Shown here piece by piece: positions 20,640-32,349 of a DNA stretch of 64,000 nucleotides (positions are counted from its first letter, which is position 1; the number at the start of each line of letters is the position of its first letter). The stretch comes from Epiperipatus broadwayi. Lineage: Eukaryota > Onychophora > Udeonychophora > Euonychophora > Peripatidae. The position numbers and the translations under genes were made by a program. The notes below the pieces were generated by a model that saw nothing but the letters and a program-made list of their open reading frames with translations, did not search any database and was not told where the DNA came from. The stretch spans positions 124,001 to 188,000 of the forward strand of contig JAQFVV010006716.1 of the NCBI GenBank assembly GCA_028023455.1, written 5' to 3'.

Positions 20640-21190
20640 TGGTATTATTGTTTACCCAATCTTACTGTAGATGATACGAGTGTAGAAGGCCAATCTTGTA
20701 TGAGTTAATTTATAATAATAACAAGGAAAGTACTTTACTGTTTAAGGCTCCAATGGATTCTTTAGTAACAAGGGAATATACATATAAATGGAAAAATATA
20801 AGTGATTTAGTCTGCAAGTTGTGTAAGGAAGGCATAGAAAGTATTAGGCAGCTGTTAATCGAATGTAAATGTCTGAAAGCAGAAAAGGTACAAATAATGA
20901 AGTTGTGAAAGAATAAATATGCACAAAGTGATTATACAGAAAGTGGCTTATTGGTTTTTATGCCAGGTTTGGGAAAAGATAAGGGAGTTTTAGATATAAA
21001 GGTCAGGGTGTTGACAAAGATTATATTGGGAAAATGGGAGGGAGCAGGATAGAGAATAATATGGGAAAGCTTGGGGTGAGAAATGGAAAGGGGAGTCAAA
21101 GTAGTTAACAAGTTTATCTGGGCATAGTTGCTGAGAGATTCCTGAGTCCGTGTAAGGAGAAGTCACAGTGCATTATATCACATCACATGT
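20640..21190 (+). pseudogene. LINE 3' end, second copy of the 8.9-11.5-kb family
   Basis: A 5'-truncated copy. The frame 20696-20908 contains LLFKAPMDSLVTREYTYKWK and CKLCKEGIESIRQLLIECKC, the C-terminal cysteine motif, ending at a TGA. The tail GGGCATAGTTGCTGAGAGATT and ATCACATCACA matches the end of the first LINE. The motif's His is Gln here. Confidence 0.85.
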
Positions 21191-22614
21191 GTTATCGCAT
21201 AACAATGAAATTATTTGTTTTTACTATGATGTATGAACGTTTAGTTTATATTAACTTTTGGCTACTTTACTTTTGTCGTTTTGATTTTAACTTTGCTGTT
21301 TTTTATTACTAAATCTTTAAAAAAAAAAAAGTAAGATTAATTAATTAAAGCAAACGTTAAATATTTCATTTTATTTTGCTTCAGAAGAATTTATTGAAGC
21401 GCATATTTCATTAACTTGATTTCTCACCTAGCTTTTCTTCATCTGTTAACAAAAAAAAAAAAAAAAAACTTTCTTTTTAAATAAGATGAAAATGCTTAAA
21501 AGCAGAAGGATACGATTTGATATCTTCTAAATCTCCCTTGTGGTTTTATTTTTTCCAATTTAATTTATATTTCCATTAGAATTTTACACATTATTGTCAG
21601 TATACATACAATAAAATTAACGATAGTAATAACACTGTTAACGGTATTAATTAATATAGACACCACAGATAATGAAACAAAATGTATTTCCTATACAAAG
21701 AAAGATAAATTTCAGCCCAGTAAGTGCAAAATTAATTCTATCACCTCAACACCATCTTTGTTTCTGTAAAGATTTTTAAACGCACTAAATATCTTCCCAA
21801 CAATAAAACTAAACCTTGTAAACGGAGTTAAAACGACTAATAAGATTTATTTTCTCTCATCGAAGGAAGTAAATTCTTGATCTGTCTTAAAAAGAAAAAG
21901 TCAATACATACAAAAGCATGCGTGCACACACACACATGGACAATGTTATTTAATTTTGCATTAAAATTATTAATAAACTTAACTGCAGAATTAATCTTGA
22001 AATGTGTGTTATTTCCCTGTATGTACAAATAAAAAATGTAATAATTTTTTTCTATTATTGTCTCATTATGGATGCGATACTTGGACACTTCATGAAATGA
22101 AAAATAGATGTGCATACATACATTACAATATGAATAAATGAATACTTCAACTAACAAAGAATGGATAAATACAAAATATAAAGGTGAGTAGATAAGATCA
22201 AGTCAACTAAGTTGGACACAGTACAAAAAAAAGGTTAAACTAATGGAATTGTGGCATCAAGAGATCTCAAATAAAAATCGCATGCGGTGAATAAAAGAGA
22301 ATGAGATGCTTCAAGTACAGATATGCAGCAGGGAAATTATGTTCCATTGACGTGTAAAGATTTTCATCCTGAACTTTATCTTTCTTATAGCATTGACAAA
22401 TCTTGCTGGAGCATTCGAAACCGTCAATAGTAAGTTGTAAAAAAGCATTGTAAAAACTAATAAAGATGATAGATGATATTAACATTATTTTTTTAAAAAA
22501 AATATTTAAAATATCTATAAAAAATTAGAATGAGAATAAATAAGAATTGAATTCTAATTACAGCCACAAGGGATATAGAGTATATAAATCAAAAATACAC
22601 ACGAGAAAAGTCTC
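21191..22614. other. A+T-rich DNA, nothing recognised
   Basis: Contains an A18 tract near 21452 and a short CA run near 21925. No supported gene; minus-strand frames at 21837-22157 and 22267-22485 have no recognisable features. Confidence 0.5.
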
Positions 22615-22900
22615 CATTTAGAAATGCTACCCAGTGCAAGCCCTAGTAATCAATGGATACTAGGTTTGTGCATAGAATCCCTATCTACCGCCTACTCATC
22701 CAATATCCCCAAACTAGCTTCAAGCTGTGGCTTTCATCAGTGAAGAGCCTTGAATCTGAGAACACTGCACCTAAATCTTTTGATCTAATACAATTCTCCA
22801 GCAGCCACCTAAGTTAGGGGCAGTACTGTATGGTAAGTTTGATATTGCTTTACAGATTGTGAAAGCTTAGTAAACGATGCTCATGTGATGTTTAGTAGTT
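22615..22900 (-). mobile_element. Hammerhead repeat family, 22.7-kb copy
   Basis: A minus-strand copy with the end segment (AGTGCAAGCCCTAGTAATCA), the hammerhead, the CTGCACCTAAATC block, then CTCATGTGATGTTTAGTAGTTT. No convincing target duplication was seen. Confidence 0.8.
22698..22755 (-). ncRNA. Hammerhead ribozyme motif, well paired
   Basis: On the minus strand CTGATGA (complement of 22734-22740), stem II A-AGC-CACA-GCT-T (fully paired, 4 bp), GAAG, CTA, then GTT as triplet. Stem I arms ATTCAA and TCTTCA pair with TTGGAT and TGGGGA with wobbles only. The single core change is GAAA to GAAG, in which G15.1 could still wobble with U16.1. Confidence 0.7.
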
Positions 22901-23589
22901 TAAATTAACAATATTGAAATGACTTAGAATTATTATTTTTTTATAATGGTGTAAAGTTGAACAGATAGATAAACAACTAAATAAAGTTTGGATTCAAATA
23001 TAATGGAAAGAGGTAAAATATTATTAAATAATAACTAAGAAAAATACCAAAAAGTAAATAAAAACAGAAAAACAAAAAGAAAATTTGACTAAATATTTCA
23101 ATTAAAACCAGAAAATAAATTGCAAAAAATAAAAGCTACAAGAAAGATGGACACATAAAAACAATACAAATTAGAGATCTTTATTTAATATCTAAAAACA
23201 AAAAAACTTCTCAACAAATGTTTAATTTGAAATGCAAAATTACTAGAGATAAGAAATTAATAGGATTGAGCATATATATATACAAATACTAAAAAAAATG
23301 TGACAAATAAAATATTGCAAAAGAAATACTTATGAATGTTTGAATAATAAAACAATAGGTGACAGATTTGTGTTCTTGCATGGAAACTGGTCCTTTTGCA
23401 AATTATTGATGATGATAATTATTAATGATGCATCAGTCTTAATAAAAACATTATAATTGCTGGGTTTTTACTCTAAATTAATATCTAATATTGGACAATC
23501 AATACCTCTGAAATATATGTTTATATTGAAAAGTATATATTGTATAATAATTAGTAATATAAGATAATTAATCAAGTGCTAAGACAGGT
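22901..23589. other. A+T-rich DNA, nothing recognised
   Basis: No gene or repeat was recognised. Confidence 0.5.
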
Positions 23590-24190
23590 ATATATAAATA
23601 AATAGATTGAAAGATAGACAGGTGGATGAAGAAAGTCAGCCCAGTAGATAAACAGACAGATAGATAGGTAGATTGATAAATATTTGAATAAAACAAATAA
23701 ATAGATAAATATATAAAATTTATAAATACATAGACAAATAACAAGATAATTGGGTAGATAAATAAGCATAGAGACAGACAGATGAGTGAATAGATAATAG
23801 ATCAATGAAGAAAAAATATGTGGATAAACAATAGATAGATGAAGAGAAAGATTAATAAATAGATGGATCAAGAGAAAATATACTGACAAATAAATAGATA
23901 GACAGATAAATCTACTGACAACTAGCTGGTTAGATGGATATTGAGACAAATAAATGGATAAATAGATAGTAGATATATAAATAAAATACATACATAGATG
24001 AAAAGAGTATTAATGAAGAGAAATATCGATAAATAGATAGATGAAGAGAAAGATGTATAGATAGACTAACCAATAGATAGTTAGAAAGATAAATAGACGG
24101 ACATACAGATATCTATATATATAGGTCGATAAATAAACAGATAGTTTAGATTGATAGATAAATAGCTAGATGTATAATTGGTAGAATTGA
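23590..24190. repeat. Decayed (GATA)n tract, ~600 bp
   Basis: The region is dominated by GATA/AGAT/AAAT units with many substitutions and short unique interruptions. It explains the 139-residue Ile/Tyr/Leu/Ser-rich minus-strand frame here, which is not a gene. Confidence 0.85.
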
Positions 24191-24970
24191 TGAATGGATA
24201 GAATTGTTTAGCTTATATTGTTGATAGTATCTACCATAAACCGATAATTCCATTTTAAATCTGGCAGTAATTTCCAAATTTCTCCAAAATTTAAATTTCA
24301 ACGTAAGTTTATTATTATTATTTTTTAAGTAAGTTCATAATCTATTCAAATAGGCATTCAATTATTCGTCACATAAAAACATTCTCTAACCATCGCCTGA
24401 TAATAACATTTTTTGCTGATTTTTTTTAACGTAATATATCTGTCTTCAATGTGCTTTGTAGAGATTTTTTCCCCTTCTAGATAAACAAAACAAAGAAAAT
24501 CAGAGAGTCATTTAAAAAAATGGGATAAGGAAAGAAAACAATAAAGCGCTACACTTAACCAAGTTGTTGAAATATTTTAGAAAAAGTAGTTGCAGCAAAA
24601 AATGTTAAAATAAGCATCTGGCGAATAAACCGTCTAAAGACCAGTCTGGAAAACGTACTTTTGGGTGTGTGTGCGTTTCAAGTGTAATTGTTAATGTTAT
24701 TTTTTGCGTTTCATTTTTTATAATTACAGTGATCACACTTGTTTAAGAACGGCTGCTAATGACGATAATAATATATATATAGAATATTCTTGTAGATGTA
24801 AATAAAATAAGTAATCAGTAGTGTTATTTAGACGCAATAATGTTTGATCAGATGTGATTAAGTATAATGGTCAAGCAATAGATCTCTAAATCAAAGTACA
24901 AAAATTGCTACTTTCAGTAATTATTTCCTGTGTTCGAACTTGATATGAATTTCTGCGTCACAAAATGTTT
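24191..24970. other. A+T-rich DNA, nothing recognised
   Basis: No supported gene. Confidence 0.5.
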
Positions 24971-24974
24971 CAAG

Positions 24975-25165
24975 CTACGCATCATCATCATCATCATCAA
25001 CCATCATCAATCCACTGCAGGATGAAGGTCTCTCCAAGTTCAATCCATCTTCTGCGATCTCTACCATCTCTTCTCCACATCACCCCTGCACACTTTCTTA
25101 TTTCATCCATCCAATTCACATGTAGTCTCTTTCTGGGTCTTTTACAATCTTCAAACTACGCATAT
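24975..25165 (-). pseudogene. RTE LINE 3' end, reading frame still open
   Basis: On the minus strand an unbroken frame reads LHVNWMDEIRKCAGVMWRR, a short basic linker, then WIELGETFILQWIDDG and a stop at 24997-24999, followed by the (TGATGA)n tail typical of RTE. This is the extreme C-terminus of the RTE protein, the same block as at 41985-42350 and 8700-8890 but without stops, so it is the youngest RTE piece here. It is 5'-truncated to about 190 bp. A plus-strand frame over it is a shadow. Confidence 0.88.
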
Positions 25166-25942
25166 ATTAACAAAAGTAATTTTTGTAAAAATATATATTG
25201 CTTTTATCCCCCTGAACAAAAATAAATAAACTACCTAAAGCTGTTTTATAAATTATAAACCTTTTCCCGAAATTGTTCTAAATACTTTAATTTGAGGTGA
25301 AAGATTTCTACATTGACAGTTTTGAGTAAATTTGCTGCAGACATGTAGAAATAAATTCCGTCTCTTTTCATTGTGTAAAAGGCAGTCGTTTTTTTAAAGC
25401 TTCAGTCACAATGTCTCAGGAAACATAAGACGATTGACAAAAAACCTTTGAATAAGATCGATTTTGTTTTTACTTAGATTTACTATAGACCGTAGAAAAC
25501 TTTCGTTCAATTTGAAAACGAAAATGTTTTTGACAGATTGGCATAACAATTGTTAAGGTTGGTTTTTTTTTTTTACCATTCCTTATAATGTGGGTGTGTG
25601 TGTGTGCATGTGTATCATCTATTAGTAAAACATGTTTGGAAAAAAAATAATGACGTAATTTACTACTTTTCTCGGTTTTGATAATTAAAACGTCATGCAC
25701 TGCAAATTTTTAACAATCATTTTATTAAATAAATAATAATCGCAATGTGTATTTCTAATATCGAAGGAATAGAGTTGAGGTGAGATCACAAACCTTTAAC
25801 TTTCATGAGTAATACTTTACTATTGCACTAAATCATACTGGGAATCGTTTTATTTATATACCCACACAAATATAAATTGCGTTAACACATAGGTTAGTAT
25901 ATACACAACGTCACGAACTGTATTATTCTCCTCTTTTTTTCA
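25166..25942. other. A+T-rich DNA with short GT run
   Basis: A TG-rich run near 25590-25610; otherwise no gene or repeat was recognised. Confidence 0.5.
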
Positions 25943-26085
25943 GACGTTGCTGGCCTGTCCAGTGACAGTACTAGCATGGAAATCGAACCTAAACCTTTAG
26001 ATTCTTGAATATTGAATTTTAAGATTAAATTTCACACTAGTACTATTACTGGTCAGGCCAGGAACATCTGGAGAAGAGGGGAGAA
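25943..26085 (-). repeat. tRNA-SINE with inverted end
   Basis: On the minus strand it reads AGGTTCGATTTCCATGCTAG, a near-consensus B box, then TACTGTCACTGGACAGGCC. The far side (26030-26085) repeats ACTAGTACTATTACTGGTCA in the opposite direction, so the ends form an inverted repeat. Confidence 0.7.
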
Positions 26086-26851
26086 TAATGCGACTTGGAA
26101 AGTTGTGTATATAGTAATTTCTGTGCTATAGATTACATTAATTTATATATTCATATGCAATCCCTTTAAATAGGGTTCAAATAAAGTGAATCCTTAAAAT
26201 AAATTTTTCGTTTTCAAACATAGTTAAGAATTTTTAATCAGATATTTTAGGGATATCCTAAATACATATCCAATTTTTGGATGGCAAATAAGACATCTAA
26301 ACATAATAACCAGATACTAGGTCAAGAAAATAATATTACGTAAAAAAAATTAATGCTAATCATAAAACCTTCTAGTGATCAGTTTCAAATTTAAAAATTT
26401 CAGTGTCTTTCTCTAAATAAAATTTTGGCAATCTTGCAATATAAGGTATAATATTTTTGCATGTATTTAAATAAATTAGATAATATAATATAAAATAAAA
26501 TATTACTATTCTACAGCAATGATTGTATATATCTTGTTAAAAAATATATAAAAGATTTTTTCAACAAATACCCTTTTTGTTTCTTTAATGTCATGGAAAA
26601 TATTTTAAAACTTTAATTTATAGTGGTACATAGTGACGTCTATTTTTTATACATAAAGATAATTAAAACCAATCATTAAAAATTATAAATCTATTATAAA
26701 TATAACATACAAGTAAAAGCTGTTTTTTCTTTCTCCTTATTTTTCTCTCTTTATTTAAATTTTATTTCCTCTCTTTCTTTTTTTTTTATCCCTTCCTTTC
26801 CCAATTATACAACTTACAACCATCATACAAAATGTACAGAGAAAACAAATC
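26086..26851. other. A+T-rich DNA, nothing recognised
   Basis: No supported gene. Confidence 0.5.
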
Positions 26852-26861
26852 CTATATAAAT

Positions 26862-28664
26862 GTATATGATGCTGACTTAGAGTATGCTCACAACCATTTT
26901 GAATTCTAAGGTCTACCCAAAACCACCAATGACACATTGAAGTAATAAATGGCATTGAGTAATTCACACAGGGTCACTTAGATGTGTTATTGGTTGTTTT
27001 TGGATGGTCCTTAGAATTCAAAATGGCATTGAGTGCAGTCTAAATACTAAAAGCTTATAATTTCTAAAATACTAATGTTATTACAATAATAATGGAATAA
27101 AAGGTTGAAGTATGTGGAGAGGTGGAAGGATTTTTTTTGATAATACTATCATCCAAAAAAATGAAGTAGTCTGATCAAATCAAGTTTATAATTTCCAAAT
27201 ATTAAAACATTATAATTTTTAAAACACAAATTATACTACAATACAGTCCATAAGCAAATGTTGAAATAACAAAATTTTCCATACTGAGCTTATAATTTTG
27301 AAAAACTAAAAGCTTATATGTTCTAAAATACAAATTATATTACAATATATGCCCATAACCATATGAACCAAAGCATATTAATTTTACTAGCTTATAATTT
27401 CTAAAATACAAATTTAAAATACTTAAATAGAAAAAATAATAATAATAATAATAGACATGTAGATTCATTAAAAAAAACCACATGTTCAAACCAAGCTTAT
27501 AATTTCAAAATACCAAAAGCTTCTAAAATACAAATTTTATTAAAATATAGGCTTATAACCACATGTTTAAATAATGTAAATGTTGAGTAAATGTAGAAAC
27601 AACTGCCTATGAATATTAATTCTATAATACTGCCAAAGCATATTAATTTTATAATTAATAATAAATCACATTTTATCTTAACAATAGTCAAAAAAATAAT
27701 TGTCTAAAATAAAGAATATAAATTTTATAATTATTAAAAAAATAATAAATCTTTTGTTTTTTTACCAAAACCAGTGTGTTTAATTTCTCACATGTCATTA
27801 TTTGCTGGTGAATGGATAAAAATAATATAAATTAGAGAGATATATTCATTAAATTTCTCAAAAATGATAATACCTCCTACTGATGGTCAAAAGGTTATGG
27901 TTTATTTTATTTAAAATCCTATATCTGATTTACACTTGAAATTAATTTTAAAAGAAATTTCTTAATTATTTCAATTGTAAAACAGGTATTGAATTTTAAA
28001 TAAAATAAACACTAACTTTTCTAACATCAGTAGGTAGATTATTTTTATTCATCCTTTAGCAAATAACAACATATCAGAAATTAAGCACACAACATTACTC
28101 ACTTTGGTAAGAAAAAATTGTAAAATTAATATTCTTTAATTTAGACAATTATTTTTTAGACTAATGTTAAGATAAAATATAATTTATTATTAATTGTAGA
28201 ATTAATATGGTTCTGCAGTTCTTTCTACATTGGTTACAGCCTATATTATAATAAAATTTGTATTTTAGAAATTTTTAGTATTCCAAATTATAAGCTTGAT
28301 TTGATCAATTTTACATCTATTGTATATGTGGTTATTTAATAAATATATGTGTCCATTATGTTTCTCCTTTACTTTTTTGGTTTAAGTATTTTAAATTCAT
28401 ATTTTAGAAATTGTAACCTTTTATTATTTCAAAATTTATTTATTCCCATTTTTCATATTTTGTATATTTTAGTCACATGGTTTGATGAACAGTTGTTGTA
28501 TGAAATTTTTTAATTATTAGTATTAATTGTGATTTTGTAACAAATGGTCATATTGTGACCATGTGTGAATTATTTGATGGCATTTATTATGTCAGTGGTG
28601 ATTTTGGGTAGTCTTTAGAATTCAAAATGGTTGTGAGTGCACTCTAAATTGACACCAATGCATA
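26862..28664. mobile_element. 1.8-kb near-palindromic element with 10-bp TSD
   Basis: The left and right halves are inverted repeats of each other around about 27957. Matching blocks include 26876-26938 with 28590-28652, 27650-27740 with 28120-28205, and 27770-27830 with 28025-28110. CTATATAAAT occurs at 26852-26861 and 28665-28674, a likely TSD. The left half has about 390 bp extra, including a secondary inverted repeat (26876-26938 with 26986-27048) and repeated AAGCTTATAATTTCTAAAAT blocks. No transposase is present. Very long TIRs with a 9-10-bp TSD would suit a Mutator-like or foldback element; that assignment is inferred. Confidence 0.82.
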
Positions 28665-28689
28665 CTATATAAATTTCCACTCATTTTTA

Positions 28690-29050
28690 ATTAGCTAACC
28701 TTGGCACTAACATGGGCTTTGAACATTTCATCAACAGATTTTCATGAAATGAACTGCTGAAGAGTTGTGGGTTGGAATAGTTTGAAGCCTCTCCATTAAA
28801 GTATGAAGATTGGCCACCTTAGTATAAAGCCATGCACTGATTGTATATATATATGTAGAGATGGTAATCTGGACCAACTGATGAGTTCTGGTTTAGCATG
28901 AAATACATATATTGGTGATTATTTATCTTTTCAACATGTGTGTGATCAGGTGGGTCAGCAATATGAGATGGCATGGAGAGTTGAGAGTCATGTGAAAGTC
29001 TGAGTTTGAATTCCTTGTATATACATATATTGTAAAAAAATGAATGATTT
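28690..29050 (+). repeat. Repeat family B, copy 2
   Basis: Shares CACTGATTGTATATATATAT, GATGGTAATCTGGACCAACT and TGAGTTCTGGTTTAGCATGA-type blocks with 7860-8262 and 62785-63115. Ends near TGAGTTTGAATTCCTTG. It lies directly after the palindromic element. Confidence 0.75.
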
Positions 29051-29343
29051 TTAGGGACTTCCAAAATTTTTGCATTGTAAGCTTTAGACTTAATATCCTA
29101 TACTTAAATCTGGCACCGTTGAGAAGTTATGTTATTTGTTTTCTTTTACTATGTGTTTGTAGAGAGATAGTTGAGAGAATTTAGTTCCAAGGTGAACTAT
29201 TTATGTTTTGTTCTACATTTTTGTCTGCACATATGAGATATATAATACCAGGTACAATAATACTGAGTTGTAAATAAGCATTGTAAAAAGTAATATAGAA
29301 TATAGATGATAATAATACTAAATAAATAACAACATCAGTAATT

Positions 29344-30008
29344 AAAACAGGCAAAACTCACTATATATATTTCCACACACAGCAAGCTAGATTAATCAAT
29401 GGATGCCAAAAGGCTTTATGCCCAAGCCTTCTGGAATCCATTCATTACTCTAGCTTGCTGTGTGTGGCAATATATATAGTGAGTTTTGCCTGTTTTAACA
29501 ACAGTTATACATAAGCATAAGAGATGGTGGTCATGTGATATTTATTGGCTTAAAACCAATCCTGCCTAATAGGATAAAGGTGGGTATGGTTACTAAAGAA
29601 CAAAAATACCAAAATGTATGGGTACTGAACTGGGTTCAGACCCATATAATTATATAAGCTAATGGGCTTGGATTGAAAACATTAAGGTGGTTTTAGTTTA
29701 AGACTCAGTTTTGTAGTTAAATGGATATAAAAGGTTGTTGCTGGAGGGTTGCATTAGATCCTAAGATCTAGGTGCAGTGCTCTCAGATCCAAGGCTCCTC
29801 ACTGATGAAGGCCATAAGTCAGAAACTAGTCTGGGGATATTGGATGAGTAGGCACTAGATGGGGATTTTATGCACAAGCCTTCTGGCATCCATTGATTAC
29901 TCTAGCTTGCTGTGTGTGGCAATATATATATATAGTGAGTTTTGTCTGTTTTAACAACAGTTATACACAAGCTTAAGAGGTGATGTGATATTTATTGGGT
30001 TAAAAACC
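29344..30008 (+). mobile_element. Hammerhead-bearing Penelope/retrozyme-like element with TSD
   Basis: TCAGTAATT at 29335-29343 and 30009-30017 brackets the element. It opens with an inverted copy of its own end: 29344-29410 pairs with 29420-29500 (AAAACAGGCAAAACTCACTA and complement). A unit follows that starts GTGAGTTTTGCCTGTTTTAA at 29479 and starts again at 29935, a period of 456 bp, giving direct terminal repeats. One hammerhead lies at 29787-29845. No ORF. The structure agrees with non-autonomous Penelope-derived elements or animal retrozymes. Confidence 0.82.
29787..29845 (+). ncRNA. Type-I hammerhead ribozyme, core complete
   Basis: CTGATGA at 29802-29808; stem II GGC-CATAA-GTC (29810-29820); GAAAC at 29822-29826; GTC at 29829-29831, with predicted cleavage after C29831. 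Stem I has an inner helix, TCCTCA (29796-29801) with TGGGGA (29832-29837), an internal loop GGC/TA, and an outer helix, ATCCAA (29787-29792) with TTGGAT (29840-29845), all paired apart from one G-U. Stem III is the palindrome ACTAGT, too short alone, so dimers or multimers are expected to be the active form. All conserved bases are present. Confidence 0.88.
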
Positions 30009-30017
30009 TCAGTAATT

Positions 30018-31114
30018 CACAAAATTAATAGTAGCAACCAAAAATCACTTTTAGAAAGTTATGGTTGAAAATAATAAAGCAAAAAAGACGTTTCTAGTAA
30101 AGAAAATGATTTCTGGCTGCATAGAAGATAGTCAATGTATTTGCATGCTTACCACTGGGGTTTACAATCATGAAATTGGAAGCAATTGCTACTGGCTAAA
30201 AATATATCACTTTTGTCAAAATGTTAAATAAATTTTTTTTTAAAATTTTAACTACAATAATTTTTTTTTTTATCTCTTAGAATTTTTTGTTCTTTCCTTG
30301 ACAACAATTAATACTAAATATATTCTTCTTTTAATAACATAAAATTCAAATATCTATTAGTTTATTCTCTTAACTTTTTGAATAGGTAAATTTCATCCAA
30401 TGGTGGCATGCTTCATTGTTATTGGGAAGAATTTCATTTAGATATTTATTTTCATATTTTTAAAAAATATATTAATTTTTATTACATGAAAGCTTACATC
30501 TGTAATTATTTTTGTAAGAATAAAATGTTCAAATATGGAGAAATATTTAATGAAAGACTGATTATGTCCCATTCAAAATAGATAAAAGGAGTTTTCAGAT
30601 CAACAAGTTTAAAGCAAAATTTTGGCTATTTATTAAACATTCACATTTATTCTTTCACATTTTAAAAATACATTTCTAAAAAAAAAAATCATTATTTTTT
30701 TGGAATCACTTAAACTGTTTTTCTAACTACTGATAAATAAAAAAAAAGCATTTTCTTCACATTACAAACTAACTTTTCAACATTACCACAGTTTACACAT
30801 GATGTTTTAGAATGGTTTTCATTTGTTAATATAAATTTACAAGAAATCAAGACCAATTTACTGACATTTAGTATAAAATAAAGATTTTATACGGAAATCA
30901 AAGATTGACCATTGATAAACTTGCCACCAAGAATAACAACAAAACATATTTACCTGCTACAAACTTGCTTCAACTGATATTACATATTATAGCAACATCT
31001 ATTATTATTTATATAAAATTAATCAGAACTAATATTAAAATTGGTAAAACAATCAAGTACCTACAAACTTTACAAAACAAAACAAGTTTTTTTAATATAT
31101 CACTTTCATAATAT
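30018..31114. other. A+T-rich DNA, nothing recognised
   Basis: No supported gene; the 68-residue plus-strand frame at 30905-31111 has no family signature. Confidence 0.5.
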
Positions 31115-31139
31115 ATTCAAAATATACATTAATTGCTCA

Positions 31140-31318
31140 CTGCCTTGCCTCCAAAAAAGTTGATTTAATGCAAGATCCCTGACTTTAATGGAAACACTCA
31201 GATTATGTACCCTAACCCCAATGAAGGATTTATCCCCATTGGATAATGAATAGGTGCTAGCCAATCAGGCAAAAAAATTTGAAATACTCCACTTCTAAAT
31301 GCAAGGTCAGATATGACA
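31140..31318 (-). repeat. 3' LTR of minus-strand gypsy (partial)
   Basis: Matches 34370-34541 (GGAAACACTCAGATTA, GGATTTATCC, CCATTGGATA, CTAGCCAAT, AAGGTCAGATATGACA). Reads TGTCATATCTGACC at its start on the minus strand. The match fades left of about 31140. Confidence 0.75.
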
Positions 31319-31332
31319 TCCCTTCCCCTGGC
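31319..31332 (-). promoter_or_regulatory. Polypurine tract
   Basis: On the minus strand GCCAGGGGAAGGGA lies directly before the LTR start TGTCATATC, the position and composition of the plus-strand primer for reverse transcription. Confidence 0.75.
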
Positions 31333-31887
31333 TAAAATTGACCCTGAAAGACCTGGTCATTGAGATGTGCTGAATGACATATTGTCCACTTTGTTGGTGG
31401 CTTCCATTCATCACTGTCCTTGGTTTCTTCTTCTTTGCTTGATGAAGAAGCTCCTGGATGTTTGCAGCCACCTTGACTTTGATGTTCATTTTTCTTGCTT
31501 GATGTACTTGTGCCAGATTGGTTAATGCTTTTGTCAGCATATGTTGTATAGCTGAGTCTTAGCTTGTTGAGATGTTGATGATGTTGATAAATATTTGTTG
31601 TTTATACAAGACAGTATAGAGACCCTTTAGTTGAGTCACCACTGCTAGTATAGATTTTGTAGACATGTTCTACATACACCATAGTACTTGAATACCTATT
31701 TGAAGTTTTATTTTGTTTTTTCTTCTTGTTCAAGTTTGGTATCAGGCTTCAGGGTTGATATAGTTCATAAGCATCTTGTTGAATAACAGTTCTGCTGGAG
31801 TCTTCCTTGCTGCTGTGTTCAGTGTGGAGTGCTGGACTAGCAGAGTCCTGGCAATTCTGGTGTTCCAATTTCCCATATCAATGTTTG

Positions 31888-32240
31888 TTACAGCTTATTA
31901 GATTCTTGTACTGATATCTCTGCCTGACTATTATATTCTGGGTGGAATGGAGGGTTGTTCATGAGTTTGATGTTATTAGTGCAGAAGGCTTTGAATGCAC
32001 CAGCTGACAAAGCTGTGCCATTGTCAGTCACTAGGGTTTTAGGAAGACCATGTGTGGCAAATAGCCTTCTCAGAGCTTCTATTTTGGCTGTGAAATAAAG
32101 AGATGGTACATCGATAACCTCCAGCCACTTTAAGAATGAATCCACCACTATCAACAGTGGTTTGCTTTTCCAAGGACCAGTATGGTCCAGATGGAGTCTG
32201 TACTAGGGCTCTTCAGGTTTAGGACACTGGACACTTTTGT
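31888..32240 (-). pseudogene. Gypsy integrase core, partial
   Basis: The 88-residue frame starts just after the first catalytic region. HLDHTGPW (with its Asp) lies just upstream, past a stop, at about 32190-32215. MIVVDSFLKWLEVIDV and TLVTDNGTALSAG (catalytic Asp44) follow, then HPEYNSQAEISVQE (catalytic Glu79), 34 residues later. All three acids can be read. The C-terminal domain is not recognisable. The 77-residue frame at 31307-31540, between this and the LTR, may be the decayed pol end. Confidence 0.82.
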
Positions 32241-32349
32241 CTTTTACTGGCATGTTCTGATTCATCCAGTTGCACTCAGATGGCTTTTTGTTGATTTCTG
32301 AGTAATTAGATTTTATATTTTGATAATGTTGTCAGCTGGTTCACTTTAG

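Noticed and set aside
23572-23991. 139-residue minus-strand frame rich in Tyr, Leu, Ser, Ile
   Set aside because: It is the translation of decayed GATA repeats.
24965-25225. 86-residue plus-strand frame starting in a His run
   Set aside because: The minus strand codes the RTE C-terminus and (TGATGA)n; this is the shadow.
29344-30008. Classical DNA transposon (MITE) with terminal inverted repeats
   Set aside because: TSD length varies between copies, direct terminal repeats and a hammerhead are present; Penelope/retrozyme structure fits better.
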